A DNA stretch of 64,000 nucleotides from Candidatus Poribacteria bacterium (GCA_018644665.1 JABGQA010000058.1:388810-452809), one strand, 5' to 3'; positions 23,474 through 33,411 are shown, counted from the stretch's first letter. The notes: a model not told the origin generated them from the letters alone. A program made the numbers and translations.

Positions 23474-25750
23474 TTACTTGAGGATGGTCATACGGCGCAC
23501 GCTGCGGTGGTCGCCCGCGCGCAACTCGTAGACGTACACGCCGCTAGAGACATGTTCGCCGTTAGCGTTGCGGCCGTTCCAGTACGCGGCCTTGGCGCCG
23601 TCGGCGTACATCCCTTGCGCCAGGGCGCCGAGCTCGAGCGTCCGCACCACGCGACCGTCTACGGCGTAGATGTGGATCGTCACGTGGGCGGCTTCGCTCA
23701 GCTCGAAGGGAATCCACGTCTCGGGGTTGAACGGGTTCGGGAAGTTCGCCATCAGGCGCGTGCGGTACGGCTCGACGGCATACGCAAACCGGAACCCGGT
23801 TTCATACGTCGCGCCGTTGAGGCGGAGGCGAGACGCCTCGATGACGCCCGACCGGACATCGTCGAGGTCCCGCGCCGCCTCGAAGACGACGTGCAACGAT
23901 GATCCCGCGGCGTCGATCGGACGCGCTGCCGCGAAGGCGACACCCACGCGGCCCTCATGCGCGTGATGCGCGAGCATCGACGCCGGGCCTTCCGGGCCAC
24001 CCATGTACGCCGTCACGGCCCGCAGCGCCACCGGGTCGAAGTCCAACCGCAGTTCACCCGCGAGCAGGTCCGGGACGTCGGACGCGTCCAACGTCACGAC
24101 GATGCGCGCTCCGGGGCGTGTCGATGACGCGACGCCCGACAGACCGTACGCGCCCACGACGGGAGCCACGCTCGGAGCGCCCGGCGCCTCAACAGGGAAC
24201 TCGGTGATCAGCTCGACGTCGTGCTGGAGAATGAGCGACGCGTCAATCGCACCGACGCTGGCGTCGCCGTCCACATCGGCGACGGCGATCGCGTCGGCGT
24301 TGCTCAGGGGCGACGACGCCCACGTCGGCGCCGACGTCTCGATCGGGAGCGTGACCGGGTCGCCGACTGAGTCCGTCGCGACGTATTCCAGCACCCACGA
24401 CGCGTCGAAGGACGTTACCGCGCCGTTGCCCGTCACGTCGCCGTAGACGAGGTTGAGGACGGTGAACAGCCCGGAGGTCTCACCCGAAGTCACCTGGCCT
24501 TCGTTCAGGTCGGCCTGCGCCAGTGTGACGACGCTCGTCGCTCCCGCCGCGGCGGCCGGGGCGACATCGAACGTTACGTTCAGCAGCACGCCGGCGCCGA
24601 CCAGCGGCTCGCCGAACCCACCCGCGAGGGATGCCTGCAGCAGGCCTGCGGTGGCGATGTTCTGCTGGATGGACCATCCCGCCGGTATGAGCGCTCCCAC
24701 GACCGCAGGCGTGGCGCCGGTGGGTGTTAGCAGCGCGGCATCGTACGTTATGCCGAGGCTGACACCTGTCACGGAGAGACTCGTGGCGTCCGTGATCGTG
24801 ATCGGGATCGTCACGGAACTTGCGGCCTGTCCTTGGGTGTTCGCGACCGTGATCGTGGAAGCTGCGGGGAACGGCGACCAACTCGGGGAGCCGTCGGCTG
24901 CGGCATCGGTCGTCAGCTGCGCCTCGTTGGTCCCGGCTGGGTCTATCGCATACACGTCGATCTGGCCGGCCGCCTCGGACTGGAAGACGATGCGTGTGCC
25001 GTCGGGCGACCAGACTGGGACGCTCTCGACCGAGCCCGCGCGGACCACCACCTGTGATGGGTTGTAGGTCGCCGTATCCATCACGAAGAGTTCCTTCTCA
25101 CCCGTGCGGTCCGAGTCGAACACGATTTGCGTGCCATCCAGCGAGAAGGCAGCGCTCCCTTCGGCCGCCGCGTTGTTGGTTCGGTTGACGGGATTCTGCC
25201 CGTCAGCGTCCATGGTATAGATTTCCCAGTCGGTGTCGCGGTTGGTAGCGAACAGGATGCTCTGACCATCCGGCGACCATCGCGGATAGTTGTCGTTCAC
25301 CCCGACGGAGTTCGTGAGGTTCGTCTGACCCGAGCCATCGGCCGCCATCACGTAGATTTCCCAACTCGCATCGCGGTTGCTATCGAAGGCCACCTTCGAC
25401 CCGTCTGGCGACAGCATCGGCGCCCCGTCGTCGCCGCCTGCTGTGGTGGTCAGCCGCACGGGGTGCGTGCCGTCCGCGTTCATCACGTAGATATTCGCCG
25501 CTCCGCTGGCGTCCGACGTGAAGTAGATTCGGCTGCCGTCCGGCGAGTACGACGGCGACCGTTCGTTCGCCGCCGTGTTCGTCAGTTGGGTCACCCCTGT
25601 CCCGTCCGGGCCGACGGTGTAGAGGTCGTAGTTCCCCGACCGGTTCGAGTCGAACACGATCTTCGTTCCAGTCAGGTCGGCCCGCGAGCCACCAGTCAAC
25701 GCTAGGAACGCCGCCGCCATGAGCGCCCATCTGATCCGTTGCGTCTTCAT
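23474..25750 (-). CDS. Secreted TolB-propeller/cohesin-like/dockerin protein with sorting tail
   Basis: 758 residues, starting at the ATG at 25750 (MKTQRIRWALMAAAFLALTG signal peptide) with AGGAG upstream. Residues about 25-315 form a six- to seven-bladed TolB-like propeller built of WSPDGxxI/FxSxR repeats. Residues about 320-460 resemble a cohesin-type module, and about 465-550 a dockerin-like calcium-binding pair (DVTGNGAVTSFDASWVLEYV; ADVDGDASVGAIDASLILQH). The last 90 residues are the FlgD-like tail with NPFNPETWIPFEL. An ATG overlapping the upstream stop (ATGATGA at about 25807-25810) offers an alternative, coupled start 20 codons earlier. It is a paralogue of the gene upstream. Surface-exposed; function unknown. 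Confidence 0.88.
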   Translation of the reverse strand: MKTQRIRWALMAAAFLALTGGSRADLTGTKIVFDSNRSGNYDLYTVGPDGTGVTQLTNTAANERSPSYSPDGSRIYFTSDASGAANIYVMNADGTHPVRLTTTAGGDDGAPMLSPDGSKVAFDSNRDASWEIYVMAADGSGQTNLTNSVGVNDNYPRWSPDGQSILFATNRDTDWEIYTMDADGQNPVNRTNNAAAEGSAAFSLDGTQIVFDSDRTGEKELFVMDTATYNPSQVVVRAGSVESVPVWSPDGTRIVFQSEAAGQIDVYAIDPAGTNEAQLTTDAAADGSPSWSPFPAASTITVANTQGQAASSVTIPITITDATSLSVTGVSLGITYDAALLTPTGATPAVVGALIPAGWSIQQNIATAGLLQASLAGGFGEPLVGAGVLLNVTFDVAPAAAAGATSVVTLAQADLNEGQVTSGETSGLFTVLNLVYGDVTGNGAVTSFDASWVLEYVATDSVGDPVTLPIETSAPTWASSPLSNADAIAVADVDGDASVGAIDASLILQHDVELITEFPVEAPGAPSVAPVVGAYGLSGVASSTRPGARIVVTLDASDVPDLLAGELRLDFDPVALRAVTAYMGGPEGPASMLAHHAHEGRVGVAFAAARPIDAAGSSLHVVFEAARDLDDVRSGVIEASRLRLNGATYETGFRFAYAVEPYRTRLMANFPNPFNPETWIPFELSEAAHVTIHIYAVDGRVVRTLELGALAQGMYADGAKAAYWNGRNANGEHVSSGVYVYELRAGDHRSVRRMTILK

Positions 25751-25806
25751 CCGTCGATCTCCTGCGTGTGCGTCGTCGGTGTGTCTCGTGCTGAGAAGTC
25801 GTCTCA

Positions 25807-28800
25807 TCATTTCAGCACCACCATCCGGCGCATCGCCCTTTGCGATCCCGCGATCAGCTCGTAGACATACAGCCCGCTAGACACCGCTTCGCCGAGCTCG
25901 TTCCTGCCGTCCCAGTACGCGGCGGCGTCGCGTACTGCGTGGACGCCCATCGCCCGACTCCCGATCTCCAGCGTCCGCACACGCTGGCCGTCCAGGCCGT
26001 ATATGTGGATCGTGACGTCCGAGTCCTCGTTCAGCTCGAACGGAATCCACGTCTCGGGATTGAACGGGTTCGGGTAGTTCGCCAACGCCTGGAAGCGGTA
26101 CGGCTCGATGTGGAACCGATACTCGAACGACGGGTCGAGGCGCGTCGCGTTGAGGCCGAGCCGCGACGAACGGATCGCGCCGTCCACCGGGCCGTCAAGG
26201 GAGGGAAGCGGCTCGAAGACGACGTTGAGCGTCGCGTCGCGCGCGGCGATGGGCTTCGCCGACGCGAACGCCACGCCCAGCCTCCCTTCGTCCTCGGCGT
26301 GCACGAGCAGCGGCGGCTTCCCGCCTTTCGACTTGCGCTCGAGGTAGACCGTCACCGGGCGGACGACCTCCGCGTCGAACTCCAGTGCGAGTTCGCCCGC
26401 GTAGAGGTCGTCGATGCCCGCGGCGTCCAGCGAGACGGTGATGCACGCGTCCGGTCGCTCGGAGGTCGCACTCGCCGTCAACTGGTAAGCGTCCGGCGAG
26501 ACAGCGCGGCTCGGAGCGGCAGGAGTGTCCGCCGGGAACGCCGTGATGATGTCCACGTCGTGCTGGAGGATCAGCGACGCGTCCATGCTCTGCACGATGG
26601 CGTTCGCGTCGACGTCCGCGACGCTGAACGCGTCCGCTTGGGTGAGCGGCGCCACGCCCCACGTCGGCGCGGTCGTCTCGATGGGGAACGTCGTCGTCTG
26701 GCCGATCATGTCCTTCGCGACGTACTCCAGCACCCACGACGCGTCGAACGCGGTGACGTCGCCGTTGCCCGTGACATCGCCGTACTTGAGCGTCACGACG
26801 GTGAGCGTCCCGGACACGATCGTCGACGTCACGCCGCCCTCGTTGAGGTTCGCTTCCGTGATCGTGAGCGCGCTCGTCGCTCCGACGGTCGCCGTTCCAC
26901 TCACGTCGAACGCCACGGTCGCCAGGACGCCGCCACCGACGCCCGTGATCGGGTCCTCGAAGCCGCCCGCCATCGAGAAGCTGAGCGTCCCGGCGGAAAC
27001 GACGTTCTGCGCCAAACCCCACGTTACCGGGACCATCGCGCCACGCGTGACTGCGGTCGTGCTCGCCCCGTCGTCTTGCGGCGTGATGATCGCGGGGTCG
27101 TACGTCAGCGTGATCGTGACGCCCGTCAGGTCCAGCCCGCGGACGTCGGTGATGTTGATGGGGACGGTCGCGACGCGACCTACCTGTCCCTGCGTGTCGA
27201 CTGCGGTGACCGTCGCAGTCGAGGGGAACGGACCCCAAGACGGGTGCGCGTCCGCCTGGCCACTGGTTGTTATCCGGATGACGTCCGTGCCGTCCGCCGC
27301 CATGTGGTACAGATCCGTTGTGGCCTGCGAATCGAGCTTGGAGCGGAACACGATGCGCGTCCCGTCTGGTGACCACGACGGGTCACCATCAAACACCGCG
27401 TTGTTGGTGATGTTCGTCTGGCCGGTGCCGTCCGGGTTCATCAGCAGGATTTCCTGGGCGCCGGCGCCGTCAACGTCCTCCTGGAAGGCGATCTTCGAAC
27501 CGTCAGGTGACCACCTGGGGAGAATGTCCTGGACCGCGTTGTTCGTGAGTCTGGTCTGCCCTGATCCGTCGGCGTCCATGACGTAGATCTCGGACAGACC
27601 GCCATCGCGTTGGGACTGGAAGACGATGCTGGCGCCGTCGGGCGACCACGACGGGTTGACGTTCCCGAGGCCGTCGGTCGTCAGACGCACGATCGTCGTC
27701 CCATCGGCGTTCATCTTGTAGATGTCGGTCTCGTTGGTGGCAGTAACCTTGCGCTTGAAGGCGATCACGGTCCCATCGGGCGACCATGCGGGGCCTGAGT
27801 CGTTGTCGACCTGCCCGGTCGTCACTTGCACGACGCCCGTGCCGTCGGCGTTGCTGACGAATATGCCCGGGAGGCCGTTCAGGTCGGAGTCGTACGCGAT
27901 TTTCGTCCCGTCGGGCGACCAATCGGCTTCGGACTCGCGCTCTGCGGTGGATGTCAGGCTGACCTCGTTCGTGCCGTCGTAATCGACGGTCATGATGTCG
28001 CCGTCACCCCGGTAGAAGAGGATCTTCGTCGCAGTGAGGTCGCCCGACCGGGGCGTGATGACGGACGTGCCGGCCGCCGCGAGGACGCTCGAACCCATGG
28101 GCCCGTTGTGGTTGACGGTGAGCGTCGCGGCGTCGGAGCCAATGGCCGTCGGCGAGTAGGTCACTGTGACCGTCTGCGTCTGGCGGGGCAGGAGGCTGAA
28201 CGTCGTCGGCAATGCCGAGAACAGGCCGTTGTCCGAGGTGATCCCGGACACGTTCAGCGTGCCGGCCGCCTGGTTCTTGACTGTTAGCGTCGTCGTGCCG
28301 CTGGAACTCGCCTCAGACTGAACCGCGATGCCGTCCGCAGCTTCAAGGACGATTGGGAATGGCGACCAGTGCGCCGCCTTGTCGTCGCCCGCTGCGGTCG
28401 TCACTTGCACTTCGTCCGTGCCGTCGGCCGCCATCGAAAACAGGTCCCACGTCCCTGTAGTGTTCCTATCGAAGATGATCCTGCTGCCGTCCGCGGACCA
28501 CACCGCCGTGCCGTCGGACACGCTGTTAGCCGTGAGCTTCACGCGATTGGCGCCACTGATGTCCATGACGTAGACATCGGTATCGCCGTCCTCGTCGGAC
28601 ACAAACAGGATCTTGGCGCCATCCGGCGATGGAACGGGATCCTGGTCGTTTACGGCGTTGTTGGATAGGTTCAGCGGGTTCGCGCCGTTGGCATCCATGA
28701 CGTATATCTGGGGATGCCCGTCGCGCTGCGATACGAACAGCAGCTTCTGCCCGTCGGGAGTCCACCGCGCCCAGGAGTCATGTGTGCCGGCGATGTTGGT

Positions 28801-30342
28801 CAGATTCGTTGGGCTCGATCCGTCGATGTTCATTGTCCACACGTCGGCAAATGCACCCTCCGCATGGAACGCGATGGTCGTTCCATCAGGGGATATCTGC
28901 GGGAACGACTGAGGTGTGCCCGCATCGTTCGTGAGGTTCACGATGTGTGTGCCGTCCGCATACATCATGTAGATGTCGTAGGAGGTGTCGCCCCTGGCCC
29001 ACACGATGCGCGACCCGTCCGGGGACCACGCAGGGTGACGGTCCAATTCGGCGAAATCCGTAAGCCGACGCTGGTTGGCGCCGTCGTAGTCCATCGCATA
29101 GAGCTCGACGTTGCCGTCACGTGCGGACTGGAAGACGATGCTCGTCTCCGTGAGGTTCCCCGGCGGGATGACCGCAGTCCCCGTCGCCCCGATGACGCTG
29201 GAGCCCATCGGCCCGTCGTGCGTGACGGTGATCGTCGTGGAATCGGCGCCGGTCGCGACCGGTGAGTACGTCACCGTGACCACCTGCGTCAGCCCGGCGG
29301 CGAGGTTGAACGTCGTCGGCGCAGCCGTGAAGAGCGCGTTGTCCGACGTGATGCCGGACACGCTCAGTGCAGACACGGCGTCCTGGTTCTTCACGGTGAA
29401 GGTTGCGGTTCCGGGCATCCCGACATCGACGGTTCCGGCGTCCACGCCGTCCGCACCTTCGAGGAGGAAGGGGAACGGCATCCAGTTCGGGTTGCTATCG
29501 TTGTCGGCTCCCGTCGTGAGCTGGACTTCGTTCGCCCCGTCCGGGTCGCTGGCGTAGATTACGCCGTTGCCCGCGGGGACGCCGTAGTACACGATGCGCG
29601 TGCCATCGGGCGACCACGACGGGCTCCAGTTGGCGAACGCGTTGACGGTGATCGATGCCTGGTTCGCGCCCGTGCTGTCCATCACGAAGATGTCCGCATC
29701 GCCGTCGCGCGTTGAGGCGAAGACGATCTTCGTCCCGTCGGGCGAGAACCCCGGTTCGTGGTCGTCGACGCCGCTGTTGGACAGATTTGTCTGATTCGCG
29801 CCGTCCGCGGCGTCCATGACGTATACCTGCCACAGGCCGTCTCGGTTCGACGTGAAGACGATCTTCGTCCCATCGGGCGACCAGCGCGGGTAGTTGTTGC
29901 GGAACGAGCTGCTCGTGAGATTGACGGGGTTCGCGCCGCTGATGTCCGCGACGATGATGTCGCTGGGCGTCGAACCAGACGTATAGGCGATCTTGGTCCC
30001 GTCAGGCGAGATGTGTGGATTGCCCTGAGCAGCCGAGCCGTCGTTCGTGAGATTCACGACGTTCGAGCCGTCGGCGTGCATCGTGAAGATGTCACGGAAG
30101 CTGTCGCCTTGCGCAAAGGCGACACGCGAGCCGTCCGGCGACCACGTCGGATGGATGCTGACCTCCGGGAAGTTGGACACTCGGCGCTGGTTCGTGCCGT
30201 CGTAGTCCATCACGTAGACTTCGGCCACGCCGTCCCGCTGCGACGTGAACGCGATCTTCGTCTCGGCCAGGTTCGCCCACGACGACGCAACATAAAACAT
30301 CGAAAGCACGCACATTAATACGAACATGCACCGCTTCTGCAT
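25807..30342 (-). CDS. Giant secreted protein with three TolB-like propellers, choice-of-anchor-D, cohesin-like and dockerin modules
   Basis: 1511 residues with a signal peptide (MQKRCMFVLMCVLSMFYVAS). Three TolB/WD40-like beta-propellers (about 24-290, 395-660 and 770-1060) consist of WSPDGTKIxF repeats. Two choice-of-anchor-D Ig-like modules (SGITSDNALFTAAPTTFNL; SGITSDNGLFSALPTTFSL) separate them. A cohesin-like module (about 1065-1205), a dockerin-like pair (YGDVTGNGDVTAFDASWVL; ADVDANAIVQSMDASLIL) and the FlgD-like tail (NPFNPETWIPFEL) follow. The layout matches the next gene, so the pair arose by duplication, with extra propellers gained here. Carrying both cohesin-like and dockerin-like parts hints at self-assembly through calcium-dependent contacts (inference). 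Likely surface-displayed. Confidence 0.88.
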   Translation of the reverse strand: MQKRCMFVLMCVLSMFYVASSWANLAETKIAFTSQRDGVAEVYVMDYDGTNQRRVSNFPEVSIHPTWSPDGSRVAFAQGDSFRDIFTMHADGSNVVNLTNDGSAAQGNPHISPDGTKIAYTSGSTPSDIIVADISGANPVNLTSSSFRNNYPRWSPDGTKIVFTSNRDGLWQVYVMDAADGANQTNLSNSGVDDHEPGFSPDGTKIVFASTRDGDADIFVMDSTGANQASITVNAFANWSPSWSPDGTRIVYYGVPAGNGVIYASDPDGANEVQLTTGADNDSNPNWMPFPFLLEGADGVDAGTVDVGMPGTATFTVKNQDAVSALSVSGITSDNALFTAAPTTFNLAAGLTQVVTVTYSPVATGADSTTITVTHDGPMGSSVIGATGTAVIPPGNLTETSIVFQSARDGNVELYAMDYDGANQRRLTDFAELDRHPAWSPDGSRIVWARGDTSYDIYMMYADGTHIVNLTNDAGTPQSFPQISPDGTTIAFHAEGAFADVWTMNIDGSSPTNLTNIAGTHDSWARWTPDGQKLLFVSQRDGHPQIYVMDANGANPLNLSNNAVNDQDPVPSPDGAKILFVSDEDGDTDVYVMDISGANRVKLTANSVSDGTAVWSADGSRIIFDRNTTGTWDLFSMAADGTDEVQVTTAAGDDKAAHWSPFPIVLEAADGIAVQSEASSSGTTTLTVKNQAAGTLNVSGITSDNGLFSALPTTFSLLPRQTQTVTVTYSPTAIGSDAATLTVNHNGPMGSSVLAAAGTSVITPRSGDLTATKILFYRGDGDIMTVDYDGTNEVSLTSTAERESEADWSPDGTKIAYDSDLNGLPGIFVSNADGTGVVQVTTGQVDNDSGPAWSPDGTVIAFKRKVTATNETDIYKMNADGTTIVRLTTDGLGNVNPSWSPDGASIVFQSQRDGGLSEIYVMDADGSGQTRLTNNAVQDILPRWSPDGSKIAFQEDVDGAGAQEILLMNPDGTGQTNITNNAVFDGDPSWSPDGTRIVFRSKLDSQATTDLYHMAADGTDVIRITTSGQADAHPSWGPFPSTATVTAVDTQGQVGRVATVPINITDVRGLDLTGVTITLTYDPAIITPQDDGASTTAVTRGAMVPVTWGLAQNVVSAGTLSFSMAGGFEDPITGVGGGVLATVAFDVSGTATVGATSALTITEANLNEGGVTSTIVSGTLTVVTLKYGDVTGNGDVTAFDASWVLEYVAKDMIGQTTTFPIETTAPTWGVAPLTQADAFSVADVDANAIVQSMDASLILQHDVDIITAFPADTPAAPSRAVSPDAYQLTASATSERPDACITVSLDAAGIDDLYAGELALEFDAEVVRPVTVYLERKSKGGKPPLLVHAEDEGRLGVAFASAKPIAARDATLNVVFEPLPSLDGPVDGAIRSSRLGLNATRLDPSFEYRFHIEPYRFQALANYPNPFNPETWIPFELNEDSDVTIHIYGLDGQRVRTLEIGSRAMGVHAVRDAAAYWDGRNELGEAVSSGLYVYELIAGSQRAMRRMVVLK

Positions 30343-30603
30343 CCTGACCCGTTCCTCTCAGCCTGAATCCGCTCTCGCGTCGGTTGGTGATGCCGCGTCG
30401 CGAGGCGCCCGGCGCGCTCCGACCCCTATCCCGCAACGGCGACTCATTCACATAGACGGGTCACCCGTGCGGAATCCGCCACAGAAATGCGCGGACTAAT
30501 GCTGGGAGGGGAAACGGCGCCGCACGGAGGGTGACAGCGCGCAACCGGCGCGTAGAGGAGTGCGCCGCCGCAGGCCCCAGGGCCGGCGCCATGCGGCGTG
30601 TGT

Positions 30604-31971
30604 CTAGCGAACGGGGATGGGCATTACCCCGGGACTCGCGTCGCGCGACGCCTCGACGAAGCGCAGGTTGTCCGCGCGGCCGTTGAAGTCCCATCCGGCG
30701 CCGAAGAGCGCCACGCGCGTGATGACGGCCGGACGCGAGGAAGCGTCGTACGCGTGCATGGGGTTGCGGAACCATCCGCCGAGTCCCGCGCGCACCGCGT
30801 CGTCTGCGCACAGCGGCGCCAACTCAGCAAGCGTCGGCGAGGTGTACGTGTGCCATACGCCCTGTGGGAGCTTCGTAGACGTGCCGTGTGTGTCGTCGCC
30901 GATGGCGTAGAAGCCCTGGCGCCATCGGTGCGCCGTGCCTCTTTGGTCGAGATAGGCGATCTCGACACACACGGGGTACTCAGATCCACCCGCCCAGCCT
31001 CCCCCGCGGAGGTTATGGCTGACGGACTTCACATCGACCTGCACCCGCAGGTCTGCGTGTTCCGAGACGTCGATGTTCACATCTCGAGCGATCCCAACGT
31101 GCGATCCGCTGGACCCGCCGCCGACGCGCGTGAATTGGATGACGTTCGAGGCTAATTCGCGGTCCCAGACGATCTCGGCGCCACGGTGGCTGTTACTGAG
31201 GTCTTCGCCGAACCAACGCTGCGAGTCTCCGATGTCAGCGTCGAGTGTCGTGGGTGATGGGATGGCGCGTCTAATGCCCGCAGGAGCGACGATGGCTCTG
31301 CCCGTGATGTCGAAGGCAGACGGCGTTTCGCGCTTCCACGGCTGATCGTTCGATGTGATGTTCCCGTCCCGCTCGACTATGGCTCTCGTCACGCGGCGCC
31401 ATTCCGCGCTGCCAGGGCCGAGGTCGTTCCATCGGCCAGGAGCGAGCCAGTTCATGTGGACGAAATGCTCGCCCTGCGGATACATGTTGTTCGGCTCGCG
31501 GTCCGCCCAGTTCGTGTAGGACGCGGGCTCCCCGCCGGCCCATCGCCACGCGCCCTCGCTACCGGCGTCCGTGAGGCCGATCCACAGCGGCTCTTCCCCT
31601 CCGAAGGTCGATACCAGCCACTTCTGTTCGGCCGCATCGTCGATCGTGACTAGGCGCGCGCCCTGATCCGCGGCCTTCGCCTGGCCGTCGCGCCACGTGC
31701 CGGCCTCGATCACGCGGTAGGAGTTGCGAGTCGCCGGGTTGACGACCCACCGCGACGACGCAGCCGCCGGGCGCGCCGGCGCGCGCCGCACGATGGTAGG
31801 CGGACGAGTCACCCTCACGGGAGGGGCAGCGACCTTCGGGGGCGCCACGCGCGCCTCGCGTTCCCCGAGAGTGAGGCCTATCGCCAGGCACGTGACCCCG
31901 GTCAGGACCAGGAACACCGGGCCAAGGATGTGCCAGAGACGACGCCACCTGCTGTCCTTCGTCCTCGACAT
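30604..31971 (-). CDS. Membrane-anchored C-type lectin-domain protein
   Basis: 455 residues, starting at the ATG at 31971 with AGGG upstream. A single N-terminal anchor (residues about 13-37, LWHILGPVFLVLTGVTCLAIG) is followed by a Pro/Ala/Arg-rich linker. Residues about 75-200 form a C-type lectin-like domain: YRVIEAGTWRDGQAKAADQGARLVTIDD, WIGLTDAGSEGAWRWAGGEP, NWADREPNN and RWNDLG match the WIGL and EPN calcium/sugar motifs. The C-terminal half is a beta-sandwich resembling a carbohydrate-binding module. It likely binds glycans outside the cell. It is between acetate kinase and the TolB-like genes on the same strand, and hairpins separate it from the former. Confidence 0.85.
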   Translation of the reverse strand: MSRTKDSRWRRLWHILGPVFLVLTGVTCLAIGLTLGEREARVAPPKVAAPPVRVTRPPTIVRRAPARPAAASSRWVVNPATRNSYRVIEAGTWRDGQAKAADQGARLVTIDDAAEQKWLVSTFGGEEPLWIGLTDAGSEGAWRWAGGEPASYTNWADREPNNMYPQGEHFVHMNWLAPGRWNDLGPGSAEWRRVTRAIVERDGNITSNDQPWKRETPSAFDITGRAIVAPAGIRRAIPSPTTLDADIGDSQRWFGEDLSNSHRGAEIVWDRELASNVIQFTRVGGGSSGSHVGIARDVNIDVSEHADLRVQVDVKSVSHNLRGGGWAGGSEYPVCVEIAYLDQRGTAHRWRQGFYAIGDDTHGTSTKLPQGVWHTYTSPTLAELAPLCADDAVRAGLGGWFRNPMHAYDASSRPAVITRVALFGAGWDFNGRADNLRFVEASRDASPGVMPIPVR

Positions 31972-32036
31972 GTGATCGCCCTCGGAAGTCACCGGGTCAC
32001 GATTGCCGCCGCCGCGCAGCGTGTTGCGTCAGGAAG

Positions 32037-32061
32037 AGTATACGGTACCTGCATAGTATAC
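32037..32061 (-). promoter_or_regulatory. Paired AGTATAC elements upstream of the lectin gene
   Basis: Two AGTATAC copies (32037-32043 and 32055-32061) lie 18 bases apart, each holding the palindrome GTATAC. On the minus strand each reads as TATACT, a good -10 element, about 70-90 bases before the lectin start at 31971. They could be tandem promoters or an operator; no convincing -35 was found. Confidence 0.35.
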
Positions 32062-32080
32062 GCGCCCTTGGTAGGAACGC

Positions 32081-32137
32081 GGCCTGCGGGCAGGCCGTTG
32101 ACGGGGGCCGGCCTCCGGGTCGGGCCCCGTCAACGGC
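32081..32137 (-). terminator. Tandem hairpins after acetate kinase
   Basis: 32081-32087 pairs with 32090-32096 (GGCCTGC/GCAGGCC). A longer perfect 13-bp stem joins 32094-32106 with 32125-32137, and the two share bases. They lie about 80 bases past the acetate kinase stop and before the lectin gene, consistent with a terminator. Confidence 0.55.
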
Positions 32138-32214
32138 GCGCGCGCTGTGCCCGATGGCTGGGTGCCTTGCTACCCGCGATGTACTAGCGTGGGCCCGTGC
32201 GGAGGGCCGCCCTG

Positions 32215-33411
32215 TCACGAGCTAGTCCCCGCGAGAACACTGCGCACCTCTCGAGCGATCATCAGATCTTCGCGCGCCCTGATGAGGAGAACGCGGGCCC
32301 TGGAATCGGCGGTCGCGATGTCGGCATCAGGCTGCGTCTCACGGTTGCGCGCGTCGTCGATGCCGATGCCTAGCGTGCCTAGCCCGTCGCACACGCTCGC
32401 GCGCAGCGCCGCCGAGTTCTCCCCGATGCCGGCCGTGAACGCCAGCGCATCAAGGCGGTCGAGCGTCGTCGCGAGGCTGCCGATGGCGCCCCGGACGCCC
32501 TCGGCGTACATGTCGAGGGCGAGTCTCGCGCGATCGCTTCCGGCGTTCGCGGCGGCCTCCACGGCGCGGTAGTCGGACGAGACGCCCGAGACGCCGAGCA
32601 GCCCGGACTCCCGGTTCAGCGCGCGGTCCAGGTCCTCGACGTCGAGACCATGCGCGCGTTGCGCGTGCAGCAAGATGCCCGGGTCGACCGTCCCGGAACG
32701 CGTGCCCATCATCGGCCCTGCGAGCGGCGTGAACCCCATGGACGTAGCCACGGCAACCCCGCCCGCCGTGGCGGTCGCCGAGCATCCGGCGCCAAGGTGG
32801 CACGTGATGACGTTGAGGCCCGACGGGGCGCGAGCCAGCATCTCGGCGGCCCGCGCGGCGCAGTACTCGTGGCTGATGCCGTGGAACCCGAATCGCCGGA
32901 TCCCCCACTCCTCGTACCACGCGTATGGCAGCGGGTAGACGTAGCGATGGCGGGGCAGGTCGCGGTAGAACGCCGTGTCGAATACGGCCACGTGCGGCGC
33001 GTCCGGGAGCAGGCGCCGAGCGGCCTCGATGGCCCGAAGCGCCGGAGGGTTGTGCAGCGGCGCGACCGACGACAGTTCCGCGATCCGGCGCGTGACGCGC
33101 TCGTCAATGCGCGTGGAGTCGCGCAGCGCGGTGCCGCCGTGCACCACCCGGTGCCCGACGGCGATCTCGTCGTTGAGTCTCAGCGCTCCCCGCTCAGAGA
33201 GCGTCTCCACGGCGACTCTCGTAGCGGCGAGATGGTCCTCCGCGTCGACGTCCGAGACACGCTCGTCGGCGCCGACGCTCACGCGGCACCCGGCCCGGCC
33301 CGCTCCGCCGCCCCAGTCAATGAGCCCGGTAGCGCACGCGTCCTCCTCCGAGGCGGTGAACGCGCTGAATTTCAGGCTGCTGGAGCCCGCGTTGATGACT
33401 AGGATACTCAC
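32215..33411 (-). CDS. ackA: Acetate kinase
   Basis: 398 residues, the normal AckA length. The start is the GTG at 33411 (first residues SILVINAGSSSLKFSAF, the ASKHA phosphate-1 motif); the longer upstream frame is not coding. Further signatures are VGHRVVHGG, VFDTAFYRDLP, FHGISHEY (catalytic His) and TCHLGAGCS (phosphate-2), then MGFTPLAGPMMGTRSG and FTAGIGENS (adenosine motif). It converts acetyl phosphate and ADP to acetate and ATP, or the reverse. No pta gene is adjacent. The ribosome site is weak. The final residues IMIAREVRSVL-type end are complete. Confidence 0.95.
   Translation of the reverse strand: MSILVINAGSSSLKFSAFTASEEDACATGLIDWGGGAGRAGCRVSVGADERVSDVDAEDHLAATRVAVETLSERGALRLNDEIAVGHRVVHGGTALRDSTRIDERVTRRIAELSSVAPLHNPPALRAIEAARRLLPDAPHVAVFDTAFYRDLPRHRYVYPLPYAWYEEWGIRRFGFHGISHEYCAARAAEMLARAPSGLNVITCHLGAGCSATATAGGVAVATSMGFTPLAGPMMGTRSGTVDPGILLHAQRAHGLDVEDLDRALNRESGLLGVSGVSSDYRAVEAAANAGSDRARLALDMYAEGVRGAIGSLATTLDRLDALAFTAGIGENSAALRASVCDGLGTLGIGIDDARNRETQPDADIATADSRARVLLIRAREDLMIAREVRSVLAGTSS

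Noticed and set aside
25840..27372. A 510-codon open frame on the plus strand
   Set aside because: It mirrors the repetitive TolB/cohesin/dockerin gene on the other strand; its composition (Arg, Asp and Val runs) is typical of a shadow.
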